A stretch of DNA of 64,000 bases, taken from assembly GCF_051133435.1 (NCBI RefSeq), contig NZ_JBPGNY010000001.1:806001-870000 (forward strand), written 5' to 3'. The DNA comes from JAAYAO01 sp051133435. Lineage in GTDB: Bacteria; Actinomycetota; Actinomycetes; Propionibacteriales; Propionibacteriaceae. A program made the translations under genes and the position numbers. Below are positions 10,655 through 18,930 of the stretch, piece after piece (within the stretch, counting starts at the first letter, position 1; every line of letters starts with the position of its first letter). The notes under the pieces were generated by a model. The model made no database searches and was not told the origin of the DNA. It saw only the letters and a program-made list of their open reading frames with translations.

Positions 10655-10930
10655 ATGAAGAAGATCGTGGTGGCCTGTGCCGGGGCCGTCCTGACCTCGA
10701 TGATCGCCGCCGACCGGATCACCGACCTGTGTCGGAAAGCCGGGATCGCCGCCGACGTCCAGCGGTGCACCGTGGACGAGTTGCCGACCGTGAGCCAAGG
10801 AGCGGACCTGATTGTCAGCACGGTGCGGGTCGGGGACGACTACGGGGCGCCGGTGGTCTACGGGGCACCGTTCATCACCGGCCAGGGCGTGGCCGGCACC
10901 GAGGCGGAGGTGCTCGCGGCGCTAAGTTGA
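10655..10930 (+). CDS. PTS lactose/galactitol-type IIB protein, orphan
   Basis: 91-residue protein that resembles galactitol-specific IIB: MKKIVVACAGAVLTSMIA with the phospho-accepting Cys8 in the usual N-terminal loop, then VRVGDDYGAPVVYGAPFITGQG. IIB proteins pass phosphate from IIA to sugar bound in IIC. No IIA or IIC gene is nearby, so it may serve a transporter elsewhere or be a relic. It follows citrate synthase by 17 bp with AGGAG before the ATG, so it is probably cotranscribed. Confidence 0.75.
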   Translation: MKKIVVACAGAVLTSMIAADRITDLCRKAGIAADVQRCTVDELPTVSQGADLIVSTVRVGDDYGAPVVYGAPFITGQGVAGTEAEVLAALS

Positions 10931-10961
10931 TCGGTGTCACCCCGACCCGAGGAAGCCCGCG

Positions 10962-11900
10962 ATGAACTTCACCCTCACCTCCGCCTGGACGGCCGCGTCC
11001 GGGTACGAAGCAGCCCGACTGCGGGTCGACGAGGCCGATCTGGAGCACCTCTATCTGGGCCTGTTGACCATCGGCGGATCGGCGGCCCGGCTGCTCGGCA
11101 CCCGCGGGGTCACCCTGGCTTCGGCCAGAACCCATGTGCGCGCGCTGCGTCCGGACGACGGCCTCGGCCCGCACACCACCGGCACCGCCTGGCTTCCCCC
11201 GATGTCACCCCAGCAGTACGTGGACGGTGACCCGGAGTTCCGGCCCACCACCCGGGCCCGGGAACTGATGGAGCGGGCAGAGCACGGCAACACCTTCGAC
11301 ATCCTGGTCGAGTTGTTGCGGGAGCCGTCGAAGGTGGTGCGCCGGCTGGTGCACGCCGACGGGATCGAACCGCAGACCCTGGTTTCGGACTTGCAGGCCG
11401 GGGCCGACGACCAGGAGGCAGCGCAGAAGGTGCCGGTGATCGCCGGTGTGCTGCCCGAACCGGCCCGGGCGTACCAGGTGCGACATTTTCTGCCCGCGCC
11501 ACCGGAGTTGGTGGCCGAGGTGATCGCGAGCGATGAGTTCCTGCCCCGCTGGATCTTCTTCGGCGCCGAACAGTTGGAGGGCCGGGTGGCCACCCTGGAC
11601 TCGGGACTGACGGTGGCCCAGGAACTGGCCCGGGAGCAGCGCGACGACACTTTGATCGTGGACTGGGTACAGCGGATGCTGGATTCGCAGTACGCCGGTC
11701 AGGCGCTCAGCTACGACCACTTCCAAATCAGCCCGGCTCCCGGCGGCGCCGAGGTGATTCGCGATACCGGGCGACGATCCTTCGGTTTCCTGAGCCGACT
11801 GACCGCCCCCGTGCTCGACCGGAAGCAGTCGGGGCACCTGCTCGATTACCGCTACCAACTCGCCTTCGCCGTGGCCGACCGGCAGGCCGGGGTGGCCTGA
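10962..11900 (+). CDS. Clp N-terminal-domain protein with C-terminal SRPBCC-like region
   Basis: 312 residues, unknown function. The first 145 residues look like two Clp/ClpA N-terminal repeats (ARLRVDEADLEHLYLGLLTIGG ... RATTRARELMERAEH-like segments), the part of Clp ATPases that binds substrates and adaptors. No AAA+ domain follows. From about residue 165 the chain (YQVRHFLPAPPELVAEVIASDEFLPRW ... YRYQLAFAVADRQ) looks like a START/SRPBCC ligand-binding fold. The second assignment is weaker. Stands alone downstream of the PTS IIB gene with a 31-bp gap. Confidence 0.6.
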   Translation: MNFTLTSAWTAASGYEAARLRVDEADLEHLYLGLLTIGGSAARLLGTRGVTLASARTHVRALRPDDGLGPHTTGTAWLPPMSPQQYVDGDPEFRPTTRARELMERAEHGNTFDILVELLREPSKVVRRLVHADGIEPQTLVSDLQAGADDQEAAQKVPVIAGVLPEPARAYQVRHFLPAPPELVAEVIASDEFLPRWIFFGAEQLEGRVATLDSGLTVAQELAREQRDDTLIVDWVQRMLDSQYAGQALSYDHFQISPAPGGAEVIRDTGRRSFGFLSRLTAPVLDRKQSGHLLDYRYQLAFAVADRQAGVA

Positions 11901-12030
11901 GTTCTGCTCGGCGGTGTCGGGGCATCACCGTCGGTCCTGGCTCGGATGCGACCAGGGAACTTCAGATCCTCACAACGAGCACCAGGTGACCTTGGCTCTT
12001 GACCCACCAGACTGCCCGTAAGTACACCTC

Positions 12031-12107
12031 CTGCTGCAAACGGCCTGATCTCGGCACAGCAACCCCGAATACAGCGTGCCGATCCGAGATCAGGCCAGTT
12101 GCAGCAG
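12031..12107. repeat. Large imperfect inverted repeat (24-bp arms)
   Basis: Left arm 12031-12054 begins CTGCTGCAA and ends GGCCTGATCTCGG; the right arm 12084-12107 is its reverse complement with two mismatches. A further CGGCAC/GTGCCG pair continues the stem into the 29-base loop after a three-base bulge. As RNA this would be a very stable hairpin. It lacks a T-run for a classical terminator. Confidence 0.7.
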
Positions 12108-12424
12108 CGCAGGAACTCGCAGGCCCACGGAATCCGGAGGGTCGGGACCAAGGGCGGGGGGTGACCCCCGACTCCGGATGGGTGCGGTTCCGCGGCTGCC
12201 CGCCGAAGGCCTGAGCCCGCAGGGGTACGCAAATCCCCAACTCAGAACCCGATCTCGGGCCGAATCCCGCGAAACGCTGGCCTGAGTTGGAGGTTTTGGT
12301 ACCGCAGCCCGGGCGTTGCAGGCCGAGGTCGGTCCGGGCTCGATGTTTCGAGTCGGCTCCGGAGTTCGGGGAGCCGGGTGTCAGGGGGCCGGGCTCCGAG
12401 ACAGGGCCGGGGTTCGAGTCCCCG

Positions 12425-12464
12425 AAAAACCAGAAGGGGCTCCGGGCCGTAGCCGCGGAGCCCC
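12425..12464 (-). terminator. Rho-independent terminator of the YccF-like gene
   Basis: Nine-base stem GGGGCTCCG (12436-12444) / CGGAGCCCC (12456-12464). Read on the minus strand the hairpin is followed by TTCTGGTTTTT, the T-rich tail of an intrinsic terminator, 10 bp past the stop codon of the gene at 12475-12879. Confidence 0.75.
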
Positions 12465-12474
12465 GAGGCCGACC

Positions 12475-12879
12475 TCAGGTCAGTACTTCGGCGCCGAGGG
12501 GAACCTGGTTGCGGGGGACGACCTTCTTGCCGAACGGAACGCAGGTGACCGGAATCATCTTCAGGTTCGCCCACGCCAGCGGCAGACCGACGATGGTCAC
12601 GGCCTGGGCCGCGGCGGTGCTGACGTGTCCGATCGCCAGCCACAGGCCGGCCACCAGGAACCACACCACATTCATCAGGGTCGATCCGGCACCCGAGCGG
12701 GGCTGGCGGATCACCACCCGGCCGAAGGGCCACAGCGCGTACTTCGCCATCCGGAAGGACGCCAGCCCGGCCGGAATGGTGATGATGAAGATGCACGCGA
12801 TGATCCCGAAGACGATGTAGCCCAGCCACAGCCACAGACCTCCGAAGAGAAGCCAGATGATATTGAGCAGGGTTCGCAC
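12475..12879 (-). CDS. YccF domain-containing membrane protein
   Basis: 134 residues with duplicated YccF motifs: NIIWLLFGGLWLWLGY (about 6-21) and MNVVWFLVAGLWLAIGH (about 69-85), each followed by a second hydrophobic span and by the FRMAKYALWPFGR / KMIPVTCVPFGK elements. Four membrane segments are expected. Function of the family is unknown. Start GTG 12879 has AGGAG 6 bases upstream. Divergent from the small membrane gene at 12922. Confidence 0.88.
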   Translation of the reverse strand: MRTLLNIIWLLFGGLWLWLGYIVFGIIACIFIITIPAGLASFRMAKYALWPFGRVVIRQPRSGAGSTLMNVVWFLVAGLWLAIGHVSTAAAQAVTIVGLPLAWANLKMIPVTCVPFGKKVVPRNQVPLGAEVLT

Positions 12880-12906
12880 GACGAGCTCCTTCCGACGCTG
12901 ATCGCC

Positions 12907-12912
12907 TAGGCT
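12907..12912 (+). promoter_or_regulatory. -10 box before small membrane gene
   Basis: TAGGCT ends 9 bases before the ATG at 12922, placing the transcription start within about three bases of the start codon. No Shine-Dalgarno sequence is seen, which fits a near-leaderless mRNA. Confidence 0.4.
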
Positions 12913-12921
12913 GTCTCCATC

Positions 12922-13152
12922 ATGTCAAAGCAACCCAAGACCCCTGCGGGCGACCGCCGCGACCTCCCGGAGAAATTCGGCAAGGAAGTGCGGCTGTGGG
13001 GCCTTTCCTTCGTCTGTGCCGCGCTGGGCGCGCTGGCGGTCTGGTACTTCGACAATCTGCTTGCCGGGATCGGGGTCTTCCTGATCAGCCTGATCATTCT
13101 CGGCGGACTGCTCTACGGCTACGAGAAACGTCGCGGGGAAGCCCGCCGGTGA
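12922..13152 (+). CDS. Small two-helix membrane protein of unknown function
   Basis: 76 residues: a charged cytoplasmic start (PKTPAGDRRDLPEKFGKE), two hydrophobic helices (about 27-43 and 47-64) separated by a short YFDNLLAG turn, and a basic tail YEKRRGEARR. No family was recognised. Its stop overlaps the GTG of trmB (GTGA), so it is coupled to the trmB-truA operon and may be the first gene of that unit. Confidence 0.75.
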   Translation: MSKQPKTPAGDRRDLPEKFGKEVRLWGLSFVCAALGALAVWYFDNLLAGIGVFLISLIILGGLLYGYEKRRGEARR

Positions 13153-13859
13153 GCGACCAACGGCAACGGGTGCGACGCGAGGTGGTGTCCTTCGTCCGCC
13201 GCTCCACCCGGATGAACGACTCCCAGCGCAAGGCCTGGGAGGCCCATCGGCACACCTGGGTGATCGACGACCTGCCGATCGACGAAACCCACACGTCCCT
13301 GGCCCCGGACGCGGCGATCGACCCGCCCGCGATCTTCGGACGCGAGGCGCCGCTGGCGGTCGAGATCGGCTCCGGGGCCGGCGAGAACGCGGTCGCCCTG
13401 GCCGCGGCCCGTCCGGAACTGAACATCATCGCCTTCGAGGTCTTCCTGCCCGCGGTGGCCAGCACCCTGTCGCGGATCGCCCGTGCCGAGGTGACCAACG
13501 TGCGGATCATCCCCCGCGACGGTGCCCAGGGCCTCGCGACCCTGTTCGGCAGCGGTGAGATCGCCGAGCTGTGGACCTTCTTCCCCGATCCCTGGCACAA
13601 GGGCCGCCACCACAAGCGCCGGCTGGTGAACCCGGCCTTCGCCGATCTGGTCGCCGACCGGCTCGCTCCGGGTGGCCAGTGGTATCTGGCCACCGACTGG
13701 GCCGAGTACGCCGACCACGTCCACGAAGTGCTGGACGGCCACCCCGAGTTCATTGCCGACCATCGGCGCATGCCGCACCGTCCGCTGACCAAGTACGAGT
13801 CGCGCGGCATCGAAGCCGGACGGGAGATCCACGACCTGGCCTATCGGCGGCGCCCATGA
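13149..13859 (+). CDS. trmB: tRNA (guanine-N7-)-methyltransferase
   Basis: SAM-dependent enzyme that makes m7G46 in the tRNA variable loop. 236 residues. Motifs: SAM loop VEIGSGAGENAVALA, EVFLPAVASTL, and the family signature FFPDPWHKGRHHKRRLVNP. The start GTG 13149 overlaps the preceding stop; an ATG at 13212 (RMNDSQRKAWE) is a shorter alternative. Overlaps truA at its 3' end. Confidence 0.95.
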   Translation: MSDQRQRVRREVVSFVRRSTRMNDSQRKAWEAHRHTWVIDDLPIDETHTSLAPDAAIDPPAIFGREAPLAVEIGSGAGENAVALAAARPELNIIAFEVFLPAVASTLSRIARAEVTNVRIIPRDGAQGLATLFGSGEIAELWTFFPDPWHKGRHHKRRLVNPAFADLVADRLAPGGQWYLATDWAEYADHVHEVLDGHPEFIADHRRMPHRPLTKYESRGIEAGREIHDLAYRRRP

Positions 13860-14740
13860 CGGCCGAAGACCTCGTGCGTTGGCGGCTGGACCTGGCCTAC
13901 GACGGGACGAACTTCTCCGGTTGGGCCAGCCAGCCCGGGCTGCGCACCGTCCAGGGTGTCCTGGAGGAATGGATCGGCCGGGTACTGCGGCTGGACGGCC
14001 CGGCCGCGCTGGTCTGTGCCGGACGCACCGACGCCGGGGTGCATGCCCGCGGCCAGGTGGCCCACCTCGATCTGCCGGCCGGGGTGGACGCCACGGTGCT
14101 GGTGCGCCGGCTGGGGCGGGTGTTGCCCGCCGACGTGATCGTCCGTTCGGTGCGGCCGGCTCCCGAGGGTTTCGATGCCCGTTTCGCGGCCACCTGGCGT
14201 CGGTACTGCTACCGGATGACCGACTCCCCGACCGACCCGTTGGCCGCCTCCATGGTGGCCCGGGTGCGCGGACCGATCGATGTCGAGGCGATGCACACCG
14301 CAGGCGAACGGCTGCTCGGACTGCAGGACTTCGCCGCCTTCTGCAAACACCGCGAAGGGGCCAGCACCATCCGCACCCTGCAGCACCTCAGCGCCGAGAC
14401 CGTGGCCCCGGCCCCCGGTGCCGGGCCGGCCGAGGCCCCGCTGGGCGGGCACATCGCGATCACCGTGCGCGCCGACGCCTTCTGTCATTCGATGGTGCGC
14501 TCGCTGGTGGGTGCACTCTGGACCGTCGGCACCGGCCGGCGTCCGGCCTCCTGGTTGGACGAGTTGTTGGCCACCACCACCCGACCCTCCACGATCCAGG
14601 TGATGCCCGCCCACGGCCTCACCCTGGAGGAGGTCGGCTATGCCGACGACCCGGCCGAACGGGTACGGCAATCGCGCCGGCTGCGCACCGCGGCCGAACT
14701 CGACGGCAACACCGAACCGAAGCAGGACGACGATGACTGA
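13856..14740 (+). CDS. truA: tRNA pseudouridine synthase A
   Basis: Makes pseudouridine at positions 38-40 of tRNA. The catalytic aspartate lies in AGRTDAGVHARGQ (about residue 55) and the conserved LAYDGTNFSGWASQPG and FCHSMVRSLVGAL segments are present. 294 residues, with a short polar tail. The ATG overlaps the trmB stop (ATGA). In many Gram-positives truA sits between rplQ and rplM; here it is on the opposite strand, 6 kb from rplM and 44 kb from rplQ. Confidence 0.96.
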   Translation: MTAEDLVRWRLDLAYDGTNFSGWASQPGLRTVQGVLEEWIGRVLRLDGPAALVCAGRTDAGVHARGQVAHLDLPAGVDATVLVRRLGRVLPADVIVRSVRPAPEGFDARFAATWRRYCYRMTDSPTDPLAASMVARVRGPIDVEAMHTAGERLLGLQDFAAFCKHREGASTIRTLQHLSAETVAPAPGAGPAEAPLGGHIAITVRADAFCHSMVRSLVGALWTVGTGRRPASWLDELLATTTRPSTIQVMPAHGLTLEEVGYADDPAERVRQSRRLRTAAELDGNTEPKQDDDD

Positions 14741-15341
14741 GCATTACTTCACCACCCCGTCCGATGACGAACGGCGCCGCCGGATCCGGGCGACCCTGTT
14801 CGGTACCACCTTCGAGTTGCAGACCGCCAACGCGGTCTTCTCCGGCGACGGACTGGACCTGGCCACCGGGGTGCTGTTGCGCAGTGTCGACCCGCCCACC
14901 GGCACCCCCCACGTGCTCGACCTGGGCTGCGGCTGGGGGCCGATCGCGATCGGGCTGGCCCACGCCTGCCCCGGAGCGACCGTGGACGCGATCGACGTGA
15001 ACGACCGCGCCCTGGCGCTGACCCGCGACAATGCCATCGCCACGGGGGTGGCCGACCGGGTCCGGGTCCTGCGCCCCGAGCAGGTTCCCGACGAGGTGCG
15101 CTACGACGAGATCTGGTCCAATCCCCCGATCCGCATCGGCAAGGAGGCCCTGCACGAGTTGTTGCTGCAATGGCTCGGCCGACTGAAGCCGGACGGCCGC
15201 GCCTACCTGGTGGTCGGCAAGAACCTGGGCGCCGATTCCTTGCAGCGCTGGCTGACCGAACAGGGCCACCGGTGTGAACGCCTCGCCTCGGCGAAGGGGT
15301 TTCGGGTGTTGGCCGCAGATGCCGCTGTCGGCACTACCTGA
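14733..15341 (+). CDS. RsmC-like class I SAM-dependent methyltransferase
   Basis: 202-residue methyltransferase with the SAM loop VLDLGCGWGPIAIGLA, acidic VDAIDVN and the amino-methylating motif NPPIR (IWSNPPIRIG). NPPF/Y-type motifs mark N-methylation of a base; RsmC methylates G1207 of 16S rRNA, and this protein matches the C-terminal catalytic half of RsmC only. The ATG at 14733 lies 8 bp inside truA, so translation is coupled. Confidence 0.85.
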   Translation: MTEHYFTTPSDDERRRRIRATLFGTTFELQTANAVFSGDGLDLATGVLLRSVDPPTGTPHVLDLGCGWGPIAIGLAHACPGATVDAIDVNDRALALTRDNAIATGVADRVRVLRPEQVPDEVRYDEIWSNPPIRIGKEALHELLLQWLGRLKPDGRAYLVVGKNLGADSLQRWLTEQGHRCERLASAKGFRVLAADAAVGTT

Positions 15342-15354
15342 CAAGCTTTACCCC

Positions 15355-16239
15355 ATGAGCTTGATCGCATCGATCGAAACCGGCGGCACCAAGGCCTTCG
15401 CCGCCGTGGCGGAGCGGGAGAACCCCCATGCCCTGATCGAGACCTGCCGGATCACCACCACCGACGACCCGGACCGCACCTTGGGGGCGCTGGCCGACTT
15501 CCTGGGCGAGCATCACCGCTACCGCCGGATCGAAGCGATCGGCGTGGCCTCCTTCGGGCCCTTGGAGACCGATCCGGCGTCCCCGAAGTACGGCTGGATC
15601 ACCACCACCCCCAAACCGGGCTGGCGCGATACCGACCTGAATCGGGCCTTCGCGGCACTGGACGATGTGCCGGTGGCTTTCGTCACCGATGTCACCGGAT
15701 CTCTGCTCGGGGAACGCTGGCAGGGGGCCGCGGTGGGCCTGGACAACCTCGCCTACGCGACCATCGGCACCGGTATCGGGGTCGGGGTGATGGTGCAGGG
15801 TCAACTCGTCACCGGGCACAGCACCCCCGAACTGGGCCATTTCCTGGTGCGCCGGCACCCCGCCGACGACTACATCGGCATTTGCCCCTTCCATGCCGAC
15901 TGTTTGGAGGGCCTGGCCAGTGGTCCGGCGGTATTGCAACGCTGGGGACGACCGGCAGCCTCGCCCGACGAACTGGACATTCTCAGCCATTACATCGCCC
16001 AACTCGCGGTGGTGACGACCTTGTCGGTGGCCCCGCAACGGATCGTGATCGGTGGTGGGGTGATGAAGACCGAGGGCCTGTGGCCGGCGGTGCGGGAGCA
16101 GGCCGCCCTGCTCACCAACGGCTACCTCGGTACCGACCATCCCCTGCAGAACCCGGAATCGGACTTCGTGGTGCCCCCGGACCTGGGCGACTGGGCCGGC
16201 ATCCACGGCGGCCTGGAGCTGGCCCTCGGTCTGCTGTGA
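15355..16239 (+). CDS. ROK-family fructokinase
   Basis: ATP-dependent sugar kinase, 294 residues. Starts SLIASIETGGTKAFAAV (phosphate loop), has the glycine-rich IGTGIGVGVMVQGQL and the zinc-site region GHFLVRRHPADDYIGICPFHADCLEGLASGPA, which closely follows the fructokinase (YdhR/ScrK) version of the ROK zinc motif and not the glucokinase version. Phosphorylation of fructose is therefore the best guess. Start ATG 15355, 13 bp after the methyltransferase. Confidence 0.88.
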   Translation: MSLIASIETGGTKAFAAVAERENPHALIETCRITTTDDPDRTLGALADFLGEHHRYRRIEAIGVASFGPLETDPASPKYGWITTTPKPGWRDTDLNRAFAALDDVPVAFVTDVTGSLLGERWQGAAVGLDNLAYATIGTGIGVGVMVQGQLVTGHSTPELGHFLVRRHPADDYIGICPFHADCLEGLASGPAVLQRWGRPAASPDELDILSHYIAQLAVVTTLSVAPQRIVIGGGVMKTEGLWPAVREQAALLTNGYLGTDHPLQNPESDFVVPPDLGDWAGIHGGLELALGLL

Positions 16240-16255
16240 AGACACCGGTGGGGCC

Positions 16256-17344
16256 GTGACGCGGCAACGTCAGCTACACCCCTGGGCGTGGTGGGGCTGG
16301 GCGCTGCTGATCGCCGCGGCCACCAGCCTGACCACCAACCCGTTGGTGCTGATCCTGGTGGCGGCTGCGGTTACCGTGGTGGCGCTGACCTGTCGCGGCG
16401 ACTCGGTCTGGGCCCGCGGCCTGTGGGCCTATTACGTCCTGGCCGGGGTGGTGCTTGTCTTCCGGGTGCTGATCTTCGTCGTCTTCGGCACCAGTTCACC
16501 GACCGCCACGGTGCTGTTCACCCTGCCGCGATTCGAACTGCCCAGTTGGATGGCCGGAATCGGCCTGGGCGGGCCGGTGGCGGCCGAACCGTTGTTGGCC
16601 GCCGCCTACTCGGCGCTGCAGTTGGCGGTGATGATCATCTGCGTGGGCGCGGCGAATGCGCTGGCCAATCCCCGCCGGGCGCTGCGGTCGGTGCCCAGCG
16701 CCCTGTACGAGGTGTCGGTGGTGATCGTGGTGGGCATGACGATGGCCCCCCAACTGGTGATCAGCGCGGTACGGGTGCGCCGGGCCCGCCGGCTGCGCGG
16801 CCACACCACCACCGCCTCGATCATGTTGCCGGTGCTGGAGGACGCGATCGACCGATCCCTCGGTTTGGCTGCGGGCATGGAATCGCGCGGTTTCGGGTCC
16901 ACCCGGCGGGCCCGGGGACGGCGCTGGTCGACCGTGCTGATGCTCTTCGGCTCGGCGGCACTCACCGTCGGTGGTTACCTGCTGTTGGCCCACGGTGACG
17001 TCTTCGCCGCCCAAGTACACCCGCTGGCCCCGTGGACCCTGCTGGCCGGGGTGCTCGCGGTGGTCGCCGGGCTGTGGGCCAGCGGACGACAGTTGCGGAT
17101 CACCCGCTACCGGCCCGATCCCTGGCGCTGGCCGGAGTGGGCCGTGGTCGCCTGCGGGCTGGTAACCCTGACGCTGATGATCTGGCAACTGCGCACCGAC
17201 CCGGCTGCGCTGCGCCCGGTCACCACTCCCCTGGCCTGGCCCCCGCTGCCGACCCTGATCCTGCCCGGCGTCCTGGCCGCAGCGCTGCCGATGCTGGTCG
17301 ACCCGCGCGGCCGCGCGCCGCGTCCGGTGGTGGTGGCGCGATGA
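16256..17344 (+). CDS. ecfT: ECF transporter transmembrane component EcfT
   Basis: Energy-coupling membrane subunit of an ECF-type vitamin or metal importer. 362 residues, longer than usual (about 265) because of extra C-terminal membrane helices after residue 230. The coupling helices carry the signature VRVRRARRLRG and GMESRGFGSTRRARGRR, the two A-R-G/R-R-type motifs that contact the ATPase. GTG start 16256. The stop overlaps the ATPase ATG (ATGA). Confidence 0.88.
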   Translation: MTRQRQLHPWAWWGWALLIAAATSLTTNPLVLILVAAAVTVVALTCRGDSVWARGLWAYYVLAGVVLVFRVLIFVVFGTSSPTATVLFTLPRFELPSWMAGIGLGGPVAAEPLLAAAYSALQLAVMIICVGAANALANPRRALRSVPSALYEVSVVIVVGMTMAPQLVISAVRVRRARRLRGHTTTASIMLPVLEDAIDRSLGLAAGMESRGFGSTRRARGRRWSTVLMLFGSAALTVGGYLLLAHGDVFAAQVHPLAPWTLLAGVLAVVAGLWASGRQLRITRYRPDPWRWPEWAVVACGLVTLTLMIWQLRTDPAALRPVTTPLAWPPLPTLILPGVLAAALPMLVDPRGRAPRPVVVAR

Positions 17345-18930
17345 TCACCTTCGACCGGGTCACGGTGCGCTATGCCGACCAACCGGTACTGCGCGATGTC
17401 TCACTCACGATTCCCGAGGGCGATCTGTGTCTGGTGGTGGGCCGCACCGGGGTGGGCAAATCGACCCTGCTGGGGGCGGTCAACGGCCTGGTACCGCATT
17501 TCACCGGCGGCACCCTGGCCGGTCGGGTGCTGGTGGACGGCCGCGACACCCGCACCCACCGGCCCCGTGATCTGGCTGATGTGGTCGGCATGGTCACCCA
17601 GGATCCGGTGCGTTCCTTCGTCACCGACAATGTCGAGGAAGAGATCGCCTTCGGCATGGAGCAACTCGGCATCGAGCCGCGGGCGATGCGCAAGCGGGTC
17701 GAGGAGACCCTCGACCTGATGGGCATCGCCGACCTGCGCCGGCGCACCCTCACCGACCTGTCGGGTGGCCAACAGCAGCGGGTCGCGATCGCCGCGGTAC
17801 TGGCGGCCCAGCCCCGCATCCTGGTGCTGGACGAGCCGACCTCGGCGCTCGATCCGACCGCTGCCCAGGACGTGCTGTCGGCGCTGACCACCCTGGTGCA
17901 CGAGGTGGGCATGACCGTACTGCTGGCCGAGCACCGGCTGGAGCGGGTGATGCATGCCGCCGATTCGGTGCTCTGGTTGCCCGGTGACGGTTCGGCCGAG
18001 GTCGGGCCGGCGGCCGAGGTACTGGCCCGGGCCGATGTGCACCCACCGTTGGCCGACCTGGCGGTCACCCTCGGCTGGCCCACCGTGCCGCTGTCGGTGC
18101 GCGAGGCCCGTCGCCGGGTGGCCCGTGAAGCCATCACCCTCGGCCCGCCCGCTCCGCTGCCGCAGCCGAACGGCGCCACCGAACGGATTCGCGCCGAACG
18201 CGTCGGAGTGCGCTACGGCAAACTGACCGCGGTGCGCGATGCCGACCTGCGGGTCGGCGACGGCGAGATCATCGCCCTGATGGGACGCAACGGTTCGGGC
18301 AAGTCCTCACTGTTGTGGGCCCTGCAAGGGTCTCTGCCGAGCAACGGCACAGTCACGGTCGACGGACTCGATCCGCGCAAGCTCAAACCCGGCCGGGCCC
18401 GTACCCATGTCGCTCTGGTGCCGCAGAATGCCGGCGACCTGCTCTTCGCCCCCACCGTCGCCGAGGAATGCCGGATCGCCGACAGCGAGTCGGGTGCCGA
18501 ACCGGGCACCGCCCGCTCGCTGCTGGCCCGGCTGGCGATCGACCTGCCCGATGACCAGCACCCCGGCGACCTGTCCGAGGGCCAGAAGCTGGCCCTGGTG
18601 GTGGCGATCCAACTCACCCCCGATCCCCCGGTGCTGTTGTTGGACGAACCCACCCGCGGCCTGGACTACCCGACCAAGGCCCGGCTCAGCGCCCTGCTGG
18701 CCGAACTGGCCGCGGCCGGGCGGGCCGTGGTGGTCAGCACCCACGATGTGGAGTTCGCCGCGCACGTGTCGTCGCGCATGGTGCTGATCGCCGACGGCGA
18801 GATCATCGCCGACGGGCCGACCCGCGAACTGGCCTGCGCCTCACCGGTCTACGCACCCCAGATCGCGAAGGTCTTCACCCCGCACGAGGTGCTGACCTGC
18901 GACGAACTCCCGGGCCGGGTGCGCCGATGA
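17341..18930 (+). CDS. ecfA: ECF transporter ATPase, two ABC domains fused
   Basis: 529 residues with two complete nucleotide-binding domains in one chain, replacing separate EcfA1 and EcfA2. Domain 1 (1-230): Walker A GRTGVGKST, Q-loop VTQDPVRSF, signature LSGGQQQR, Walker B ILVLDEPTSALD. Domain 2 (about 285-515): Walker A GRNGSGKSS, Q-loop VPQNAGDL, a degenerate signature LSEGQKLA and Walker B VLLLDEPTRGLD. The linker is proline-rich. Overlaps ecfT and the S-component gene at both ends. Confidence 0.92.
   Translation: MITFDRVTVRYADQPVLRDVSLTIPEGDLCLVVGRTGVGKSTLLGAVNGLVPHFTGGTLAGRVLVDGRDTRTHRPRDLADVVGMVTQDPVRSFVTDNVEEEIAFGMEQLGIEPRAMRKRVEETLDLMGIADLRRRTLTDLSGGQQQRVAIAAVLAAQPRILVLDEPTSALDPTAAQDVLSALTTLVHEVGMTVLLAEHRLERVMHAADSVLWLPGDGSAEVGPAAEVLARADVHPPLADLAVTLGWPTVPLSVREARRRVAREAITLGPPAPLPQPNGATERIRAERVGVRYGKLTAVRDADLRVGDGEIIALMGRNGSGKSSLLWALQGSLPSNGTVTVDGLDPRKLKPGRARTHVALVPQNAGDLLFAPTVAEECRIADSESGAEPGTARSLLARLAIDLPDDQHPGDLSEGQKLALVVAIQLTPDPPVLLLDEPTRGLDYPTKARLSALLAELAAAGRAVVVSTHDVEFAAHVSSRMVLIADGEIIADGPTRELACASPVYAPQIAKVFTPHEVLTCDELPGRVRR

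Larger units (their letters stand above)
11901..12474. other. 574-bp non-coding spacer rich in inverted repeats
   Basis: No credible gene. Frames here have no family features and run against one another. The stretch holds at least four inverted repeats: arms 12031-12054/12084-12107 (22 of 24 bases pair), about 12133-12146/12166-12178, 12237-12245/12282-12290 (CCAACTCAG/CTGAGTTGG, with a CCCGA/TCGGG hairpin inside), and the terminator at 12425-12464. Both neighbours converge on it. It could be two long 3' ends, a structured RNA, or an old mobile-element remnant. Confidence 0.5.

Noticed and set aside
12408..12424. A perfect tRNA-like T-arm (five-base stem with TTCGAGT loop)
   Set aside because: No matching acceptor, D-arm or anticodon arm fits in the preceding 70 bases, and the following bases are not a usable acceptor strand.
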